DNA from: Fodinibius salipaludis
GTDB taxonomy: Bacteria > Bacteroidota > Rhodothermia > Balneolales > Balneolaceae
Direction: 5' to 3'
DNA length: 64,000 nt
NCBI RefSeq assembly: GCF_002287075.1
Contig: NZ_NSKE01000004.1
Coordinates: 124,001-188,000 of the forward strand
Of the stretch, positions 37,366-46,806 are shown in pieces. Below the pieces are notes generated by a model. The model was not told the origin of the DNA and did not search any database. It saw only the letters and a list, made by a program, of their open reading frames with translations. A program made the position numbers and the translations under genes. The stretch's first letter is position 1; the number at the start of each line of letters is the position of its first letter.

Positions 37366-37710
37366 ATGGATGAATTAAAAGTAAAAGGTGAAGTTGCCCA
37401 AATTCTGGAAGAACAATCCGGCACGGGTAAAAACGGGGAATGGCGCAAACAGGACTTTATTCTGGAGACGCCGGGAAAGTATCCCAAGAAAATTTGTATT
37501 ACTCAGTGGGGCGATAAAATTGATCAATTTAATGTTCAGGAAGGCGAAGAAGTGACCGTATATGTGGATCTGCAAAGCCGAGAATACAAAGGCAACTGGT
37601 ATACCGATGTAAAAGCCTGGAAAGTGGAGCGCGGAGATGGCGACTCACAGGATAATCCCGATGAAAACGTCATTGATATGTCAGATATGGATCACGATGT
37701 ACCCTTTTAA
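37366..37710 (+). CDS. DUF3127 OB-fold-like protein with SSB-like C-terminal tip
   Basis: This 114-residue protein starts at ATG 37366; an upstream TTG would add 13 residues but is less likely. The core (about 1-92) has the DUF3127 pattern (KVKGEVAQILEEQSG, ICITQWGDKID, VYVDLQSREYKGNWYTD), probably an OB fold. The tail is acidic and ends DMDHDVPF, closely matching the DDDIPF-type tip by which SSB recruits partner proteins. This suggests single-stranded nucleic acid binding or partner recruitment. That part is inference. Confidence 0.75.
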   Translation: MDELKVKGEVAQILEEQSGTGKNGEWRKQDFILETPGKYPKKICITQWGDKIDQFNVQEGEEVTVYVDLQSREYKGNWYTDVKAWKVERGDGDSQDNPDENVIDMSDMDHDVPF

Positions 37711-37715
37711 TAACG

Positions 37716-37904
37716 CTATAAAATAGACATTATCAGGTAGATGCTGATTCCCATTGCCGAGGTGATAAATAAAATAACACCATAGGCTTCAACGGTACTG
37801 CTTCCATTTCTTTTCATAGCGGTGACCGTATTTTGCACTGGACCTTTCCAAAGCCAAATCAAGAGAGCTAAACCCAAGCCGACCACCAACAGAATAAGTA
37901 CCAT
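37716..37904 (-). CDS. Small two-helix membrane protein
   Basis: This 62-residue frame encodes two hydrophobic segments (about 1-20 and 40-62) joined by a polar linker with Lys, Arg and Asn. It fills the gap between DUF3127 and DUF805 genes on the opposite strand. I do not recognise the family. The membrane-protein pattern supports a real gene, but no strong ribosome site is visible. Confidence 0.5.
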   Translation of the reverse strand: MVLILLVVGLGLALLIWLWKGPVQNTVTAMKRNGSSTVEAYGVILFITSAMGISIYLIMSIL

Positions 37905-38047
37905 TTATGTGTCGCTATTCCTTGTCTTGTGCTTGAAGAACCCTAATGCAGAAGCTAAACTTGCAACTTTTGAGGATTCTTCTATTCTTAGTCATGTTAA
38001 TTCTATTAGGGGTACACAAAAATACAAAAATAAAACAAGGAGAGCTT

Positions 38048-38443
38048 ATGGAATGGTATATCAAAGTATTAAAAAACTATGCAGAGTTTGAGGGCCGTGC
38101 TCGTCGTAAAGAGTACTGGATGTTTACGCTGGTTAACTTTTTAATTTATGCAGCGCTACAAACTCTTATGTTTATGCTCGCAGGAATGAATCCAGAATCA
38201 AGTGTTGGATTGGTTCTTATGGGTATTTTGGGGCTGTATTCTTTAGCTGTTTTCATTCCCAGTTTAGCAGTAGGCGTCCGCCGCCTCCACGACACGGGAC
38301 GTAGCGGCTGGTGGCTACTTATTAGTTTAGTACCAATAATTGGAGCTATTGTTATAATCGTGTTTTTGGTACAAGATAGTCAGCCGGGCACCAACCAGTA
38401 CGGTGAAAATCCTAAAGAAATGGGATCGGCAGCCGTCGCTTAA
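38048..38443 (+). CDS. DUF805 membrane protein
   Basis: This 131-residue inner membrane protein starts at ATG 38048, set by AAGGAGA 7 nt upstream; the longer open frame upstream is not coding. It begins with the DUF805 hallmark YAEFEGRARRKEYWMF and later has VRRLHDTGRSGWW, with three to four membrane segments. The biochemical role of the family is unknown. It is monocistronic, with its own terminator. Confidence 0.88.
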   Translation: MEWYIKVLKNYAEFEGRARRKEYWMFTLVNFLIYAALQTLMFMLAGMNPESSVGLVLMGILGLYSLAVFIPSLAVGVRRLHDTGRSGWWLLISLVPIIGAIVIIVFLVQDSQPGTNQYGENPKEMGSAAVA

Positions 38444-38465
38444 ATTATTTCGGTACTTAAAAAAA

Positions 38466-38503
38466 GCCGAGCTTGCTAAGTTAATTAGCAGCTCGGTTTT
38501 TCT
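38466..38503. terminator. Bidirectional terminator
   Basis: The stem gccgagcttgctaa / ttagcagctcgg has an A run before it and a T run after it. It serves DUF805 (+) and the amidohydrolase (-). Confidence 0.8.
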
Positions 38504-38526
38504 ATTTTGGATCAAATTCTATCAAA

Positions 38527-39975
38527 TTACTTTTTAATCCTATCCGCTTCTTCTACTAATTCGGGGTACTTGAACCAGCTTTCGGTTTTAGATTCATTAT
38601 CAGGACCAATTTTCCCTTTCACCTGCTCTAACAAGTTTTGAGGATTATAAACCTTGCCCGATTTCATCACCAACTGCATATTACGCGTATTGGTAATGTC
38701 TTCCAAAGGATTCCCTTTCACCACATACAAATCTGCCAGCTTACCGGTCTCCACAGACCCGAGCAAACTGCTTTTGCCAAGAGCCTTTGCACTATTTAAA
38801 GTCCCAGCCTTGAGTGCTGCCTGCTCGGGCAATCCAGCCATCACCATCGTATGCATTTCGCGGTGCGCACTAAAACCCGCCAGGTAATAACCATGACTTG
38901 GAGCATCAGTTCCCAATGTAATTAAGTCACCACCCCCTGCTTCGTAAAATGCTTTCGTTGATCGCTTCATAGCCTCATAAAGACCGTCCATCAACTCGCT
39001 GGCTTCTTGCTCTTCGCGGGGTGGAAGCTGCTTGCGGACGTAATCTGTAAACAGCGATTGTTCATCTTCCCAATAATCGAATCCATCTTTTAAAGTAGTA
39101 AAAAAGACCGGCGCAATAATGGTACCGTCAAAGTATACATTGTGATCTATAAAGTACTGTACGGTCTTTTTGAAATCAGTCGTTGTCGTATCCACTTTGT
39201 TCCAAACCGGATAGGCATACTTCGTAGAATCGAGCACAAAACCACCTAAAATATGCTCTACCCGATCGATGCCGTTATCAATAGCAGTGATAGAGTTCGT
39301 TGTATTGCGATAGCCCGAACCCAGGTGCCCAGCTACCTTAAGGCCGTGCCAGTGTGCCCGATCCACAAGGTGTTTTACGGTTTCGGGATTACCGCCTTTG
39401 GTCTTGAACCCATCAACACCAAGCGCCGCCCAATAATCAACCTGTTCGTAAATTTCCTCTTTGGAAAAATTCTGCCAGTCGGGACGCGCCGTGCCAAAAT
39501 AGGGCCCCGAAGCCCAAATGCGCGGACCCGTCCATTTTCCAGAGTTCACCAACCGTTTGGCAGCCAACTCCATATAGGGATAATACACGCCGTTGGCAAA
39601 GGTGGACGTCACCCCATTGGCCAGATACACCAGCGCATTGTATTTAAATTCATCAATCTCCTCCAATTCCTCAGACCCAAAAGCGTCAATCCGATAATGG
39701 GCATGAATATCCACAATGCCGGGCAGTACATACTCATCTTGGGAGAGTTCCACAATTTCATATTCCCCGACTTTTGTCCTGGCCGGGGGCTGTCCCACTC
39801 GGTAAAATCTTCCGCCGCGGATCAAAATCCCTTCATTTTCTACCATCTGTTCGGTATGCACATCAAAATAAGACCCGCCCTTTATATATACCGGATCTGA
39901 CTGTGCCCATGCCGAGGAGGCAAGTACAAAAAGTACAAATGTAAAACTAATCAGAATACGTTTAAATACGTCCAT
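38527..39975 (-). CDS. Exported amidohydrolase-family protein
   Basis: This 482-residue enzyme has a signal peptide (ending SAWAQ) and a metal-dependent amidohydrolase fold of the imidazolonepropionase/prolidase-like group. DIHAHYR supplies the first two metal histidines. HLGSGYRN and TLGTDAPSHG fit later metal and catalytic positions, and the C-terminal GKLADLYVVKGNPLED is typical. It probably hydrolyses a small cyclic amide or dipeptide in the periplasm. I prefer ATG 39975; an upstream TTG at 39996 would add seven residues. A terminator separates it from the SusC/SusD operon. Confidence 0.85.
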   Translation of the reverse strand: MDVFKRILISFTFVLFVLASSAWAQSDPVYIKGGSYFDVHTEQMVENEGILIRGGRFYRVGQPPARTKVGEYEIVELSQDEYVLPGIVDIHAHYRIDAFGSEELEEIDEFKYNALVYLANGVTSTFANGVYYPYMELAAKRLVNSGKWTGPRIWASGPYFGTARPDWQNFSKEEIYEQVDYWAALGVDGFKTKGGNPETVKHLVDRAHWHGLKVAGHLGSGYRNTTNSITAIDNGIDRVEHILGGFVLDSTKYAYPVWNKVDTTTTDFKKTVQYFIDHNVYFDGTIIAPVFFTTLKDGFDYWEDEQSLFTDYVRKQLPPREEQEASELMDGLYEAMKRSTKAFYEAGGGDLITLGTDAPSHGYYLAGFSAHREMHTMVMAGLPEQAALKAGTLNSAKALGKSSLLGSVETGKLADLYVVKGNPLEDITNTRNMQLVMKSGKVYNPQNLLEQVKGKIGPDNESKTESWFKYPELVEEADRIKK

Positions 39976-40015
39976 AACTAAATGTGTTCTTGTCAAAATT
40001 TATCGTAAAAAAAAG

Positions 40016-40049
40016 CGAAAACCCGGCTCAATTACGAACCGGGTTTTCG
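40016..40049 (-). terminator. Terminator of the SusC/SusD operon
   Basis: A perfect 11-pair stem (cgaaaacccgg with ccgggttttcg) is followed on the minus strand by a T run of eight. Confidence 0.88.
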
Positions 40050-40067
40050 TTATTGAAGGTACAACTA

Positions 40068-41456
40068 TCAGAAATCCTCGAAATTGATTTCTGATTGAGG
40101 TCGTGCCATCTGTGTAAAAATAGTTCCTGTAAGCTTATCATTTTGATCAATTTCATCGAGGCGATCGTATCGACGCATATCAATCCATCGGTGACCAAAT
40201 TCGGCCCACAGCGAATATCGGCGCTGTAACAGAATTTCATCAATCAATGCCTGTTCGTTAAGTGCTCCGCCATAATCAGAGAGATTCCACGTATTACGCA
40301 CATAATTAATAGCCTCTGCTGCATTAGTATAATTTGCAGCCGTTGCTCCTTCTAAGTTCGTCTGTGCTTCGGCGTAGATCAGGACGAGCTCTTCATTACG
40401 AATCAGCGAAAGCGGAGCTCCTACTCCGTCGAAACGATTGTCTTGGTACTTGGCCTCTTCGGGCACATTAGGATTATTGATGGGGGTATCTCGCAAGAAA
40501 AACTTGCGATCGACGCGCAAATCCCCAGCCAAAGTATCCTCAATAATAGATGGGTGCACCACCATAATCTCATCTGCTGATGCATTGCGGGGAACATACA
40601 ACGGGTTGAACGTATCGGGCGGATCACCGTACGACAGGTAAGCACCCTTGTTCATCACGCCTTCTCCTTCGGCCAGTTCAAAAAACGGCTCCGCATTAGA
40701 AAGTGCATCTAACGCACCCTGCCAATCTTCGGCATAAACTGCTGCTCGTGCTGCCATAGCTCGATTTAGCTGGGCCATGGTTGCCGGATTATTGAAATCA
40801 GCAAATCCATCGGAAAGGTTGAAAAAGAAGCTTCCTCCTGCATTTTGTAAATCTTGATATCCTTCATCAAGTAAGCCTCGAATGCTTGAAAGTGCATCCT
40901 CATAGCTTTCGAACTCCCCTAAATTTTGCGGATCGGCCACATCAACCCGAATACCATTTTGATACTGCGTTAGCAGTGGAATTAAGAACTGGTAGGCTTG
41001 GATCGTTTTCGCATATCCCCGCACGCCGTTCTTTTCTTCTTCGCTCAGCAGGGCAGTATTGTTGAGGGCCTGCATTAGTAGGTTTGCCTGCTGAATAGCT
41101 GCATAAGGGGTATCATAGGCAGCTGCGGATCCAAAAAAGGCTGGATCGGTTTCAGCATTCCCGTCAATACCGAGCCACTCAGTAACAAAACGTCCGTCAA
41201 TGCTATCGAATCGCCATACTTCACGGCCAAATGATCCCAGCAAGGGGATAAGGCCCCCGGCATATTGTCTATTTCTGAGCTCCAGTCCCGTAACAAGGTT
41301 TTGCACCTCGGGCTTGGTGGCATTTTGCAATACCTGTTGCACCGATGGATTATTGGGATCAGTGACATTTTTTGATCCGACCAATGATCCATCACAATTC
41401 ACCATAAAAAATACCAAGGTGACACTAATAACTGCTATGTAGGTTAATCGTTTCAT
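40068..41456 (-). CDS. SusD/RagB-type nutrient-binding lipoprotein
   Basis: This 462-residue surface lipoprotein has lipobox FMVNC (about C20 counting from ATG 41456). The helix-rich body has TPR-like N-terminal helices and the conserved C-terminal region (LVLIYAEAQ, AINYVRNTWN, ILLQRRYSLWAEFGHRWIDMRRY) typical of RagB/SusD. It caps the SusC channel encoded 22 bp upstream and captures the substrate. The open frame extends 28 residues further upstream, but those lack a signal, so ATG 41456 is the start. Confidence 0.92.
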   Translation of the reverse strand: MKRLTYIAVISVTLVFFMVNCDGSLVGSKNVTDPNNPSVQQVLQNATKPEVQNLVTGLELRNRQYAGGLIPLLGSFGREVWRFDSIDGRFVTEWLGIDGNAETDPAFFGSAAAYDTPYAAIQQANLLMQALNNTALLSEEEKNGVRGYAKTIQAYQFLIPLLTQYQNGIRVDVADPQNLGEFESYEDALSSIRGLLDEGYQDLQNAGGSFFFNLSDGFADFNNPATMAQLNRAMAARAAVYAEDWQGALDALSNAEPFFELAEGEGVMNKGAYLSYGDPPDTFNPLYVPRNASADEIMVVHPSIIEDTLAGDLRVDRKFFLRDTPINNPNVPEEAKYQDNRFDGVGAPLSLIRNEELVLIYAEAQTNLEGATAANYTNAAEAINYVRNTWNLSDYGGALNEQALIDEILLQRRYSLWAEFGHRWIDMRRYDRLDEIDQNDKLTGTIFTQMARPQSEINFEDF

Positions 41457-41478
41457 GAGCAAATAATTTATGGATTGA

Positions 41479-44400
41479 TTAAAAATCGAGTTTGAGATGG
41501 AACATGATTTTACGAGCACTTGGATATGCCGCAACTTCAACCCCGGTTCCTATGGCCGAAGATCCAAACTCCGATACCTCCGGATCGTAACTGGGATAAT
41601 CAGAAAACAGCAGTACATTATTTCCTGATGCTCCAAGACGTACACTTTTGACCGTACCCCCGGTATAACTTTCCAAGAAGCTGGCCGGCACTGAATAATA
41701 TAAACTTAGCTCTCTAAGCTTCAGATAACCTGCATCCGCTACAAAACGACCTGCACCTTCGCCCGGACGATCAAGTCCATCGGGCGTTCCATCTCCATTA
41801 CTGTCATTATTCCAGTCTGGTGTTGTCCCCGCGTTATCCGCTAAAAAACGGCGCAGGTTGATAACTTTTTGTCCGTGACTGTAGTGCCAGAAGAAGTTAA
41901 ACTCCCAGTTATTCAAAAAGTTTATCGTATTTGTCCAAGACATCTGGTAATCAGGCTGGGAATCTCCATAAACGGTAAACCGACCTGCTTCAGTATCGAA
42001 GGGTGTACCCACAATGGTGGTGGGCGAAAACCCCTCAGCAATATAGAACGTACCGAGAGCGGCTCCAAAACCACCGGTTGTGAAGGATGGTACTTTTAAA
42101 TTGGTAATTTCAGCAGTGTTCTTCCACCAATTAACCGTAGAGTTCCAGCTAAATTTATTGGCCTGCACCGGCACCGTTCGCAGCGCCAGCTCAATACCTT
42201 CATTTTGCAAGTCCGCGGCATTTGTTGCCATCACCTGTAACCCTGATGAGCTTGGCAGCTCCTGGTCAAGAATCAAGTCACTCACATTCTTGCGGTAGTA
42301 CGTGGCCTCCAGTGAAGCACGTCCGCCCCGAAGTCCCAAATCAACACCGACCTCCAACTCTTGGGCCGTTTCCGGTTCAAGATTGGGATCGATGGTACGG
42401 GTAGAACGGAACGTCCCAAGATTACCGGAAATTAATCCACTATTAAGTGCCTCAAACGTCACCCCGAAGTTGGGCAATCCACCGGTTTCACCGTATGCTG
42501 CCCGAAGCTTAAACTGCTCCAGGATATCTGCGCTCCAGAATTCAAAGTTCGTAATATTTACGGCCATCGAGGCTTTGGGGAAGAAATAATACTTATCCTG
42601 ATCGGCATTAAGCGTTGATTTATCAAAGCGAGCGCCTACGGTACCGATAACCTTGTCATCCCAATTCACTTCTTGCTGAGCCACATAACCTACATCGGTA
42701 ACATCTACAAAGTACTGATTGTAAATCTCCTGGAGACTGGCATTTTCTACATTCGTTTGACCGGGGACCAGCCCACGACCACGAACCTGCTGTAACTGTC
42801 GCTCATTGTGGTAGGTAGTATAACCGGCCTGGGTGGTAAGATTCCACGGCGAATCTTCGCTACCCACCATAGTATTATAGACCAAAAATGCCTGTAAGTT
42901 AATATTCAGCACTTTTTCGGCAGAATGTATAACATCTCCGGGATTGGCCTGCGACTGCTGATACTGTAGAAACGGCGGCATGTACGCCATCGTATTGGAA
43001 TTCATAAAATCAACGCCGCCATCCAGATTAAAATTAAGCGTATGTGCACCTGAGCTATACAATTTAAAGTTAGCTGACAACGACTGTAAAAAACGGTTCA
43101 CTTCTTGTCGATTTACACCATACTCAATAAGCTCAAGCGGATTCATCTGGAAAAACGGATTGTCGGGATAATCCCCGTTTTCATCCGGCAACAGCTGTGC
43201 AAAAGGTGGCGTAAAAGCTACGGCCTGCACAACAGAACCAACTCCACCATTACCGGTCCATCCCCGATTCGTTTCTGTATTGATGTAGTTCGTGCTTGAC
43301 GATATATCAATATTCTCATTGAGCTGATGATCTATGTTGGCACGTAGCGAGTAGCGGTCAAAACCGGTGTTTTCGATGATACCATTTTCATCCTTAAACG
43401 CTCCGGAGACATAAAACTGCGTTTGAGCATCTCCGCCCGAGACACTAATCTGGGTATTAACTTGAGCCCCTTCCCGTCCAAAGATTAGCTCCTCATAGTC
43501 CCGGAGTGTACCATTAGCCACAGCATCATTATACATCTGTTTGGCAGATTGTGCAGCAGAAGAACCAGCTCCATAAACCAAGTCAATTTTATCTTCGCTC
43601 CACGAAGCGGCACCAATTTTATTCAAGATGCTCGAATATCCCACATCCTGACTAAAACTAACCCTTGTTGCTCCACCGCTTCCACGTTTAGTTTCGATAA
43701 TAACCACTCCTGCATTCGCCCGGGCCCCGTAAATAGCTGCCGCAGAAGGACCTTTGAGTATTTCTATGGATTCAATTTCATCGGGGTTTAAATCCGCAAG
43801 CCGATTGGCCCCATCATCCTGACTGGCAGCTTGCTGGGCACTTACCGCAGAAACGCCCGTTTCAAGCTCATCATTATTAATATAAATGCCATCAACAATA
43901 ATCAGCGGCTGAGAACTCCCGGCCCCCAACGTACTGATCCCGCGCAGCTTAATATCAACCCCGCCGCCCGGCGCTCCGCCTGAAGAGGTCATGTTGGTAC
44001 CGACCACCTTACCCTGCAATGCACCATCAACCGTAGCCGGCGTAGTATTACCCGTTAATTCATCAGCATTAATTTTAGTCACCGAATTTGCAAGGTTTTC
44101 TCGCTTTACTGACGAAGCTAACCCCGATACTACCACTTCATCGAGCTGCATTGCCGACGGATTCATCACAATTTCAATGGTATTATCCCCTTCGGAAATT
44201 TCAATTTCCTCTTCGTAGGTTTCATATCCTACAAACGTAGCCCGAAGCATATACGTACCTTCGGGAACATCTGAAATTTCAAAAGTACCTTCCGCATCAG
44301 AAGCGGCCCCGATGTTCAGTTCTGGTATAAAAACATTCACTCCTGGCATTGGTTCTCCGGTAGGTCCATCAATTACTGTTCCTTGTAGTATTCCCTCAAG

Positions 44401-44766
44401 CGCTTGCTGTTTTTTATCCTTCGAAACAATAATATAGGAACGTCCCCCTTTCCGTTCGTAAGATAAATCGAAAGGCCTCAAAATACTGGCTAACTGCAGC
44501 CCCAGATCCCTTTCCGGTTCACGAATACTTGACAGGGATACGGTTTTTCCCTCAATCAACTCTACATCATACAGAAAAACAATATTTCTGTCTTCTTCAA
44601 TATTGTTCAGAATCTCTTCTAACGATATTGATTGTGATGTATCGTATTGCAGAGAGTTCCTGAGCGACAATATCTCACTATCGTTAGATTGTGCAATACT
44701 GCCCTGTACCAACATCGCTGTTACAAAAAACAACGACAGTAAAACCGTGTATCTTTTCTTCATCAT
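41479..44766 (-). CDS. SusC/RagA-type TonB-dependent transporter with STN domain
   Basis: This 1095-residue outer membrane transporter has a signal peptide (about 1-25), an STN/secretin-N-like signalling domain (about 45-108), a carboxypeptidase-regulatory-like domain (about 118-205), a plug (about 215-355, with GVVIIETKRG) and a barrel ending in phenylalanine. The STN domain marks a receptor that signals through FecR to a FecI sigma factor, and both are encoded directly upstream. The partner SusD follows. The substrate is not fixed by sequence; the nearby amidohydrolase and peptidases hint at peptides, as inference only. Confidence 0.93.
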   Translation of the reverse strand: MMKKRYTVLLSLFFVTAMLVQGSIAQSNDSEILSLRNSLQYDTSQSISLEEILNNIEEDRNIVFLYDVELIEGKTVSLSSIREPERDLGLQLASILRPFDLSYERKGGRSYIIVSKDKKQQALEGILQGTVIDGPTGEPMPGVNVFIPELNIGAASDAEGTFEISDVPEGTYMLRATFVGYETYEEEIEISEGDNTIEIVMNPSAMQLDEVVVSGLASSVKRENLANSVTKINADELTGNTTPATVDGALQGKVVGTNMTSSGGAPGGGVDIKLRGISTLGAGSSQPLIIVDGIYINNDELETGVSAVSAQQAASQDDGANRLADLNPDEIESIEILKGPSAAAIYGARANAGVVIIETKRGSGGATRVSFSQDVGYSSILNKIGAASWSEDKIDLVYGAGSSAAQSAKQMYNDAVANGTLRDYEELIFGREGAQVNTQISVSGGDAQTQFYVSGAFKDENGIIENTGFDRYSLRANIDHQLNENIDISSSTNYINTETNRGWTGNGGVGSVVQAVAFTPPFAQLLPDENGDYPDNPFFQMNPLELIEYGVNRQEVNRFLQSLSANFKLYSSGAHTLNFNLDGGVDFMNSNTMAYMPPFLQYQQSQANPGDVIHSAEKVLNINLQAFLVYNTMVGSEDSPWNLTTQAGYTTYHNERQLQQVRGRGLVPGQTNVENASLQEIYNQYFVDVTDVGYVAQQEVNWDDKVIGTVGARFDKSTLNADQDKYYFFPKASMAVNITNFEFWSADILEQFKLRAAYGETGGLPNFGVTFEALNSGLISGNLGTFRSTRTIDPNLEPETAQELEVGVDLGLRGGRASLEATYYRKNVSDLILDQELPSSSGLQVMATNAADLQNEGIELALRTVPVQANKFSWNSTVNWWKNTAEITNLKVPSFTTGGFGAALGTFYIAEGFSPTTIVGTPFDTEAGRFTVYGDSQPDYQMSWTNTINFLNNWEFNFFWHYSHGQKVINLRRFLADNAGTTPDWNNDSNGDGTPDGLDRPGEGAGRFVADAGYLKLRELSLYYSVPASFLESYTGGTVKSVRLGASGNNVLLFSDYPSYDPEVSEFGSSAIGTGVEVAAYPSARKIMFHLKLDF

Positions 44767-44776
44767 TATGATCCCC

Positions 44777-45898
44777 TTAGTTTAGTGTTTGATTTATAAA
44801 GGAGCCTTCAAGCATATTCTGCCTAAAAACAATTTGATCTTCATATTTCACGATTGTTATCTCGAGTGTTCTACTAAGTGCCGACAAAAGCATATCCAAA
44901 TCCTCATTTTCTATCGATCCCGAAACTTTTTTTGTCATTAACAGCGGGTTGGCAATGACGACCTCTTTGCCAAAAAGTTTTTCTATACGATCTGCAACCA
45001 CTGTTAACGGGGCCCTTTCAAACTCGAAAAGCCCCTTGGTCCAAGAAGTATAGCGATGGGTATCTACATTCTGGATGGTGATATCAGAAGCCACCCGGCT
45101 AAAAACGGCCCGTTCACTTGGCCTTAAAATTGTTTCATCATTTTTCGCAGATAAACCTTTTCGCTGTATTGCCACCTTTCCTTCTTCAAGAACTACTTTT
45201 GTGATCTCATCCCAGGTATTCACCATAAAGCGCGTTCCCAATACATGGATATTGCCATCATTTGTTTGAACCTGGAAAACGGGACCTTCACCCGATGCTC
45301 GGTGTGTGACATCGAAAAAAGCTTCGCCTTCCAACTGTACCCCAACCGTATCCTCATAAACCCATCCGGCGTGATATGTCACCGAAGAATTAGCATTCAA
45401 CGTTATCCGTGTCCCGTCATTAAGTACAATAATCTTTTGTTCTCCATAATCGGTAGTGGTAGTTAACAGTTGCGGGACCTGTATCTCATTGTCTTCCAAA
45501 GATGGGACAGGCATAAAGTCGGTATATTCGATTGTAAACAACATTGCGATCAATAACAGCACTGTTGCAGCGGCCGTTAGCATCCATCCCAAATAATGGG
45601 ATGAAGTAATTGAGGAGACCGCTTCATTTACATGACGCCGAGGCATTGTAATACGTTTCTGGAGTTGCTCCCAGCTGTCATACTTTTTATGATGTGGCGG
45701 TATTTCTTCCCGACTACCCCGTTCGAGCTCCAACACAATCTTCTTTGCCGTCAAAATATTTTCCCTGCAATCAGCATGATTTGTAATCCAATGCTCCCAA
45801 CGTTGATTTTCCTTCTCCGCAGCATTTCCGAAACACCAACTGCGAAAAGCCGGATCGGTAATAAGTTGTACAATGATCTTGTTTGAGTCTTTTGCCAT
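44777..45898 (-). CDS. FecR-family anti-sigma regulator
   Basis: This 373-residue single-pass inner membrane protein starts at ATG 45898; upstream TTG 45961 is less likely. It has an N-terminal cytoplasmic sigma-binding part, a membrane helix (about 101-123), a periplasmic FecR domain (about 145-260, with GEAFFDV and VLGTRFMVN) and a C-terminal DUF4974-like STN-interacting domain (about 290-365). It receives the signal from the STN domain of the SusC partner and controls the FecI sigma factor encoded upstream. Confidence 0.9.
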   Translation of the reverse strand: MAKDSNKIIVQLITDPAFRSWCFGNAAEKENQRWEHWITNHADCRENILTAKKIVLELERGSREEIPPHHKKYDSWEQLQKRITMPRRHVNEAVSSITSSHYLGWMLTAAATVLLLIAMLFTIEYTDFMPVPSLEDNEIQVPQLLTTTTDYGEQKIIVLNDGTRITLNANSSVTYHAGWVYEDTVGVQLEGEAFFDVTHRASGEGPVFQVQTNDGNIHVLGTRFMVNTWDEITKVVLEEGKVAIQRKGLSAKNDETILRPSERAVFSRVASDITIQNVDTHRYTSWTKGLFEFERAPLTVVADRIEKLFGKEVVIANPLLMTKKVSGSIENEDLDMLLSALSRTLEITIVKYEDQIVFRQNMLEGSFINQTLN

Positions 45899-46065
45899 AA
45901 GCCGTTGTTCAATAGTCTTCGTTGATAAAGAGGAGCAAAAACTATTGCTGTACCCAAACAATTTTTTAATAAAAAGAGCCCTCTAAATACTTATTAGGCC
46001 CTTTTTTGCTATTAATGACTCACTAATTATTTCGGAAGGATGAAAATTGTGCGCAGGTTGTGTAC

Positions 46066-46674
46066 TTATATAATAATGAGGAAAAGAAGACCAAGAGCTA
46101 TTTTAATGCCTTCTTTTTCGAATATTTTCCGCAATCGTTCAATAGCGCGATACATATAATTGCGCACTGTTTGATACTCAAGTCCCAAGATTTGCTCAAT
46201 CTCTGAATAGCTCATCCCTTCGTAATATTTCAGGAACAACACCTCTCGCTCGCGCTGCGTTAAATCTTCGCAGATCTCTTGAAGTTTTTGATGAAGCTTT
46301 GCCTGCTGTTCATTATCAATGAACAGCCCTTCAACACTTACCACCTTCTTCATGTCACTTTTAAAGGAGACCGACCTATAGTTGATATCATTCCTCTTTT
46401 TAATCTCTCCCATTAATCGACGCCGAAAACTGATCCAAAGATATCCTTTTACATTTTGGACCTCAGAGAGCGTTGCACGGCTTTCCCAAAGCTGATAAAA
46501 CAGTTCTTGCAGACAGTCCTCAACCAATTCCTCTTTTGAACACACGGATAATCCGTATGAAAAAAGAGAGTCATAATAACGTAGAAACAGTGTGCGAAGT
46601 GATCCTTTTTGCCCTTCCTTCAATTTCGCCCACAGCTCCTCATCTGATTGTGGTATGGAGCGTGTGCTACCCAA
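46066..46674 (-). CDS. FecI-type ECF sigma factor
   Basis: This 202-residue sigma factor has region 2 (about 25-95, LFLRYYDSLFSYG) and region 4 (about 130-185, LTQREREVLFLKYYEGMSYSEIEQILG). The last dozen residues are strongly hydrophobic (GLLFLIII), which may be a membrane-contacting tail. It probably drives transcription of the downstream SusC/SusD genes under control of the FecR protein encoded next. The apparent start is TTG 46674; I find no better ATG, so the N-terminus is uncertain. Confidence 0.88.
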   Translation of the reverse strand: MGSTRSIPQSDEELWAKLKEGQKGSLRTLFLRYYDSLFSYGLSVCSKEELVEDCLQELFYQLWESRATLSEVQNVKGYLWISFRRRLMGEIKKRNDINYRSVSFKSDMKKVVSVEGLFIDNEQQAKLHQKLQEICEDLTQREREVLFLKYYEGMSYSEIEQILGLEYQTVRNYMYRAIERLRKIFEKEGIKIALGLLFLIII

Positions 46675-46806
46675 TTTTTCTTATAGCCCTGAAATAAAAA
46701 TGTTATCCAAATGTCCTTCTCATTTGGATCTGTTCTTGAAGTATAACATCCACAGGGTAATAGTCAACTCTTTTCTAAAATAAAAACAATTATTTACACC
46801 TAATTG

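Noticed and set aside
40921-40935. Apparent REP core (aaattttgcggat) in the SusD gene
   Set aside because: It matches only one arm and has no palindromic partner, so it is probably chance in coding sequence.
45970-46015. Terminator between fecI and fecR
   Set aside because: The GC arms pair poorly once aligned (mismatch inside the core), so I do not call it despite the flanking A and T runs.
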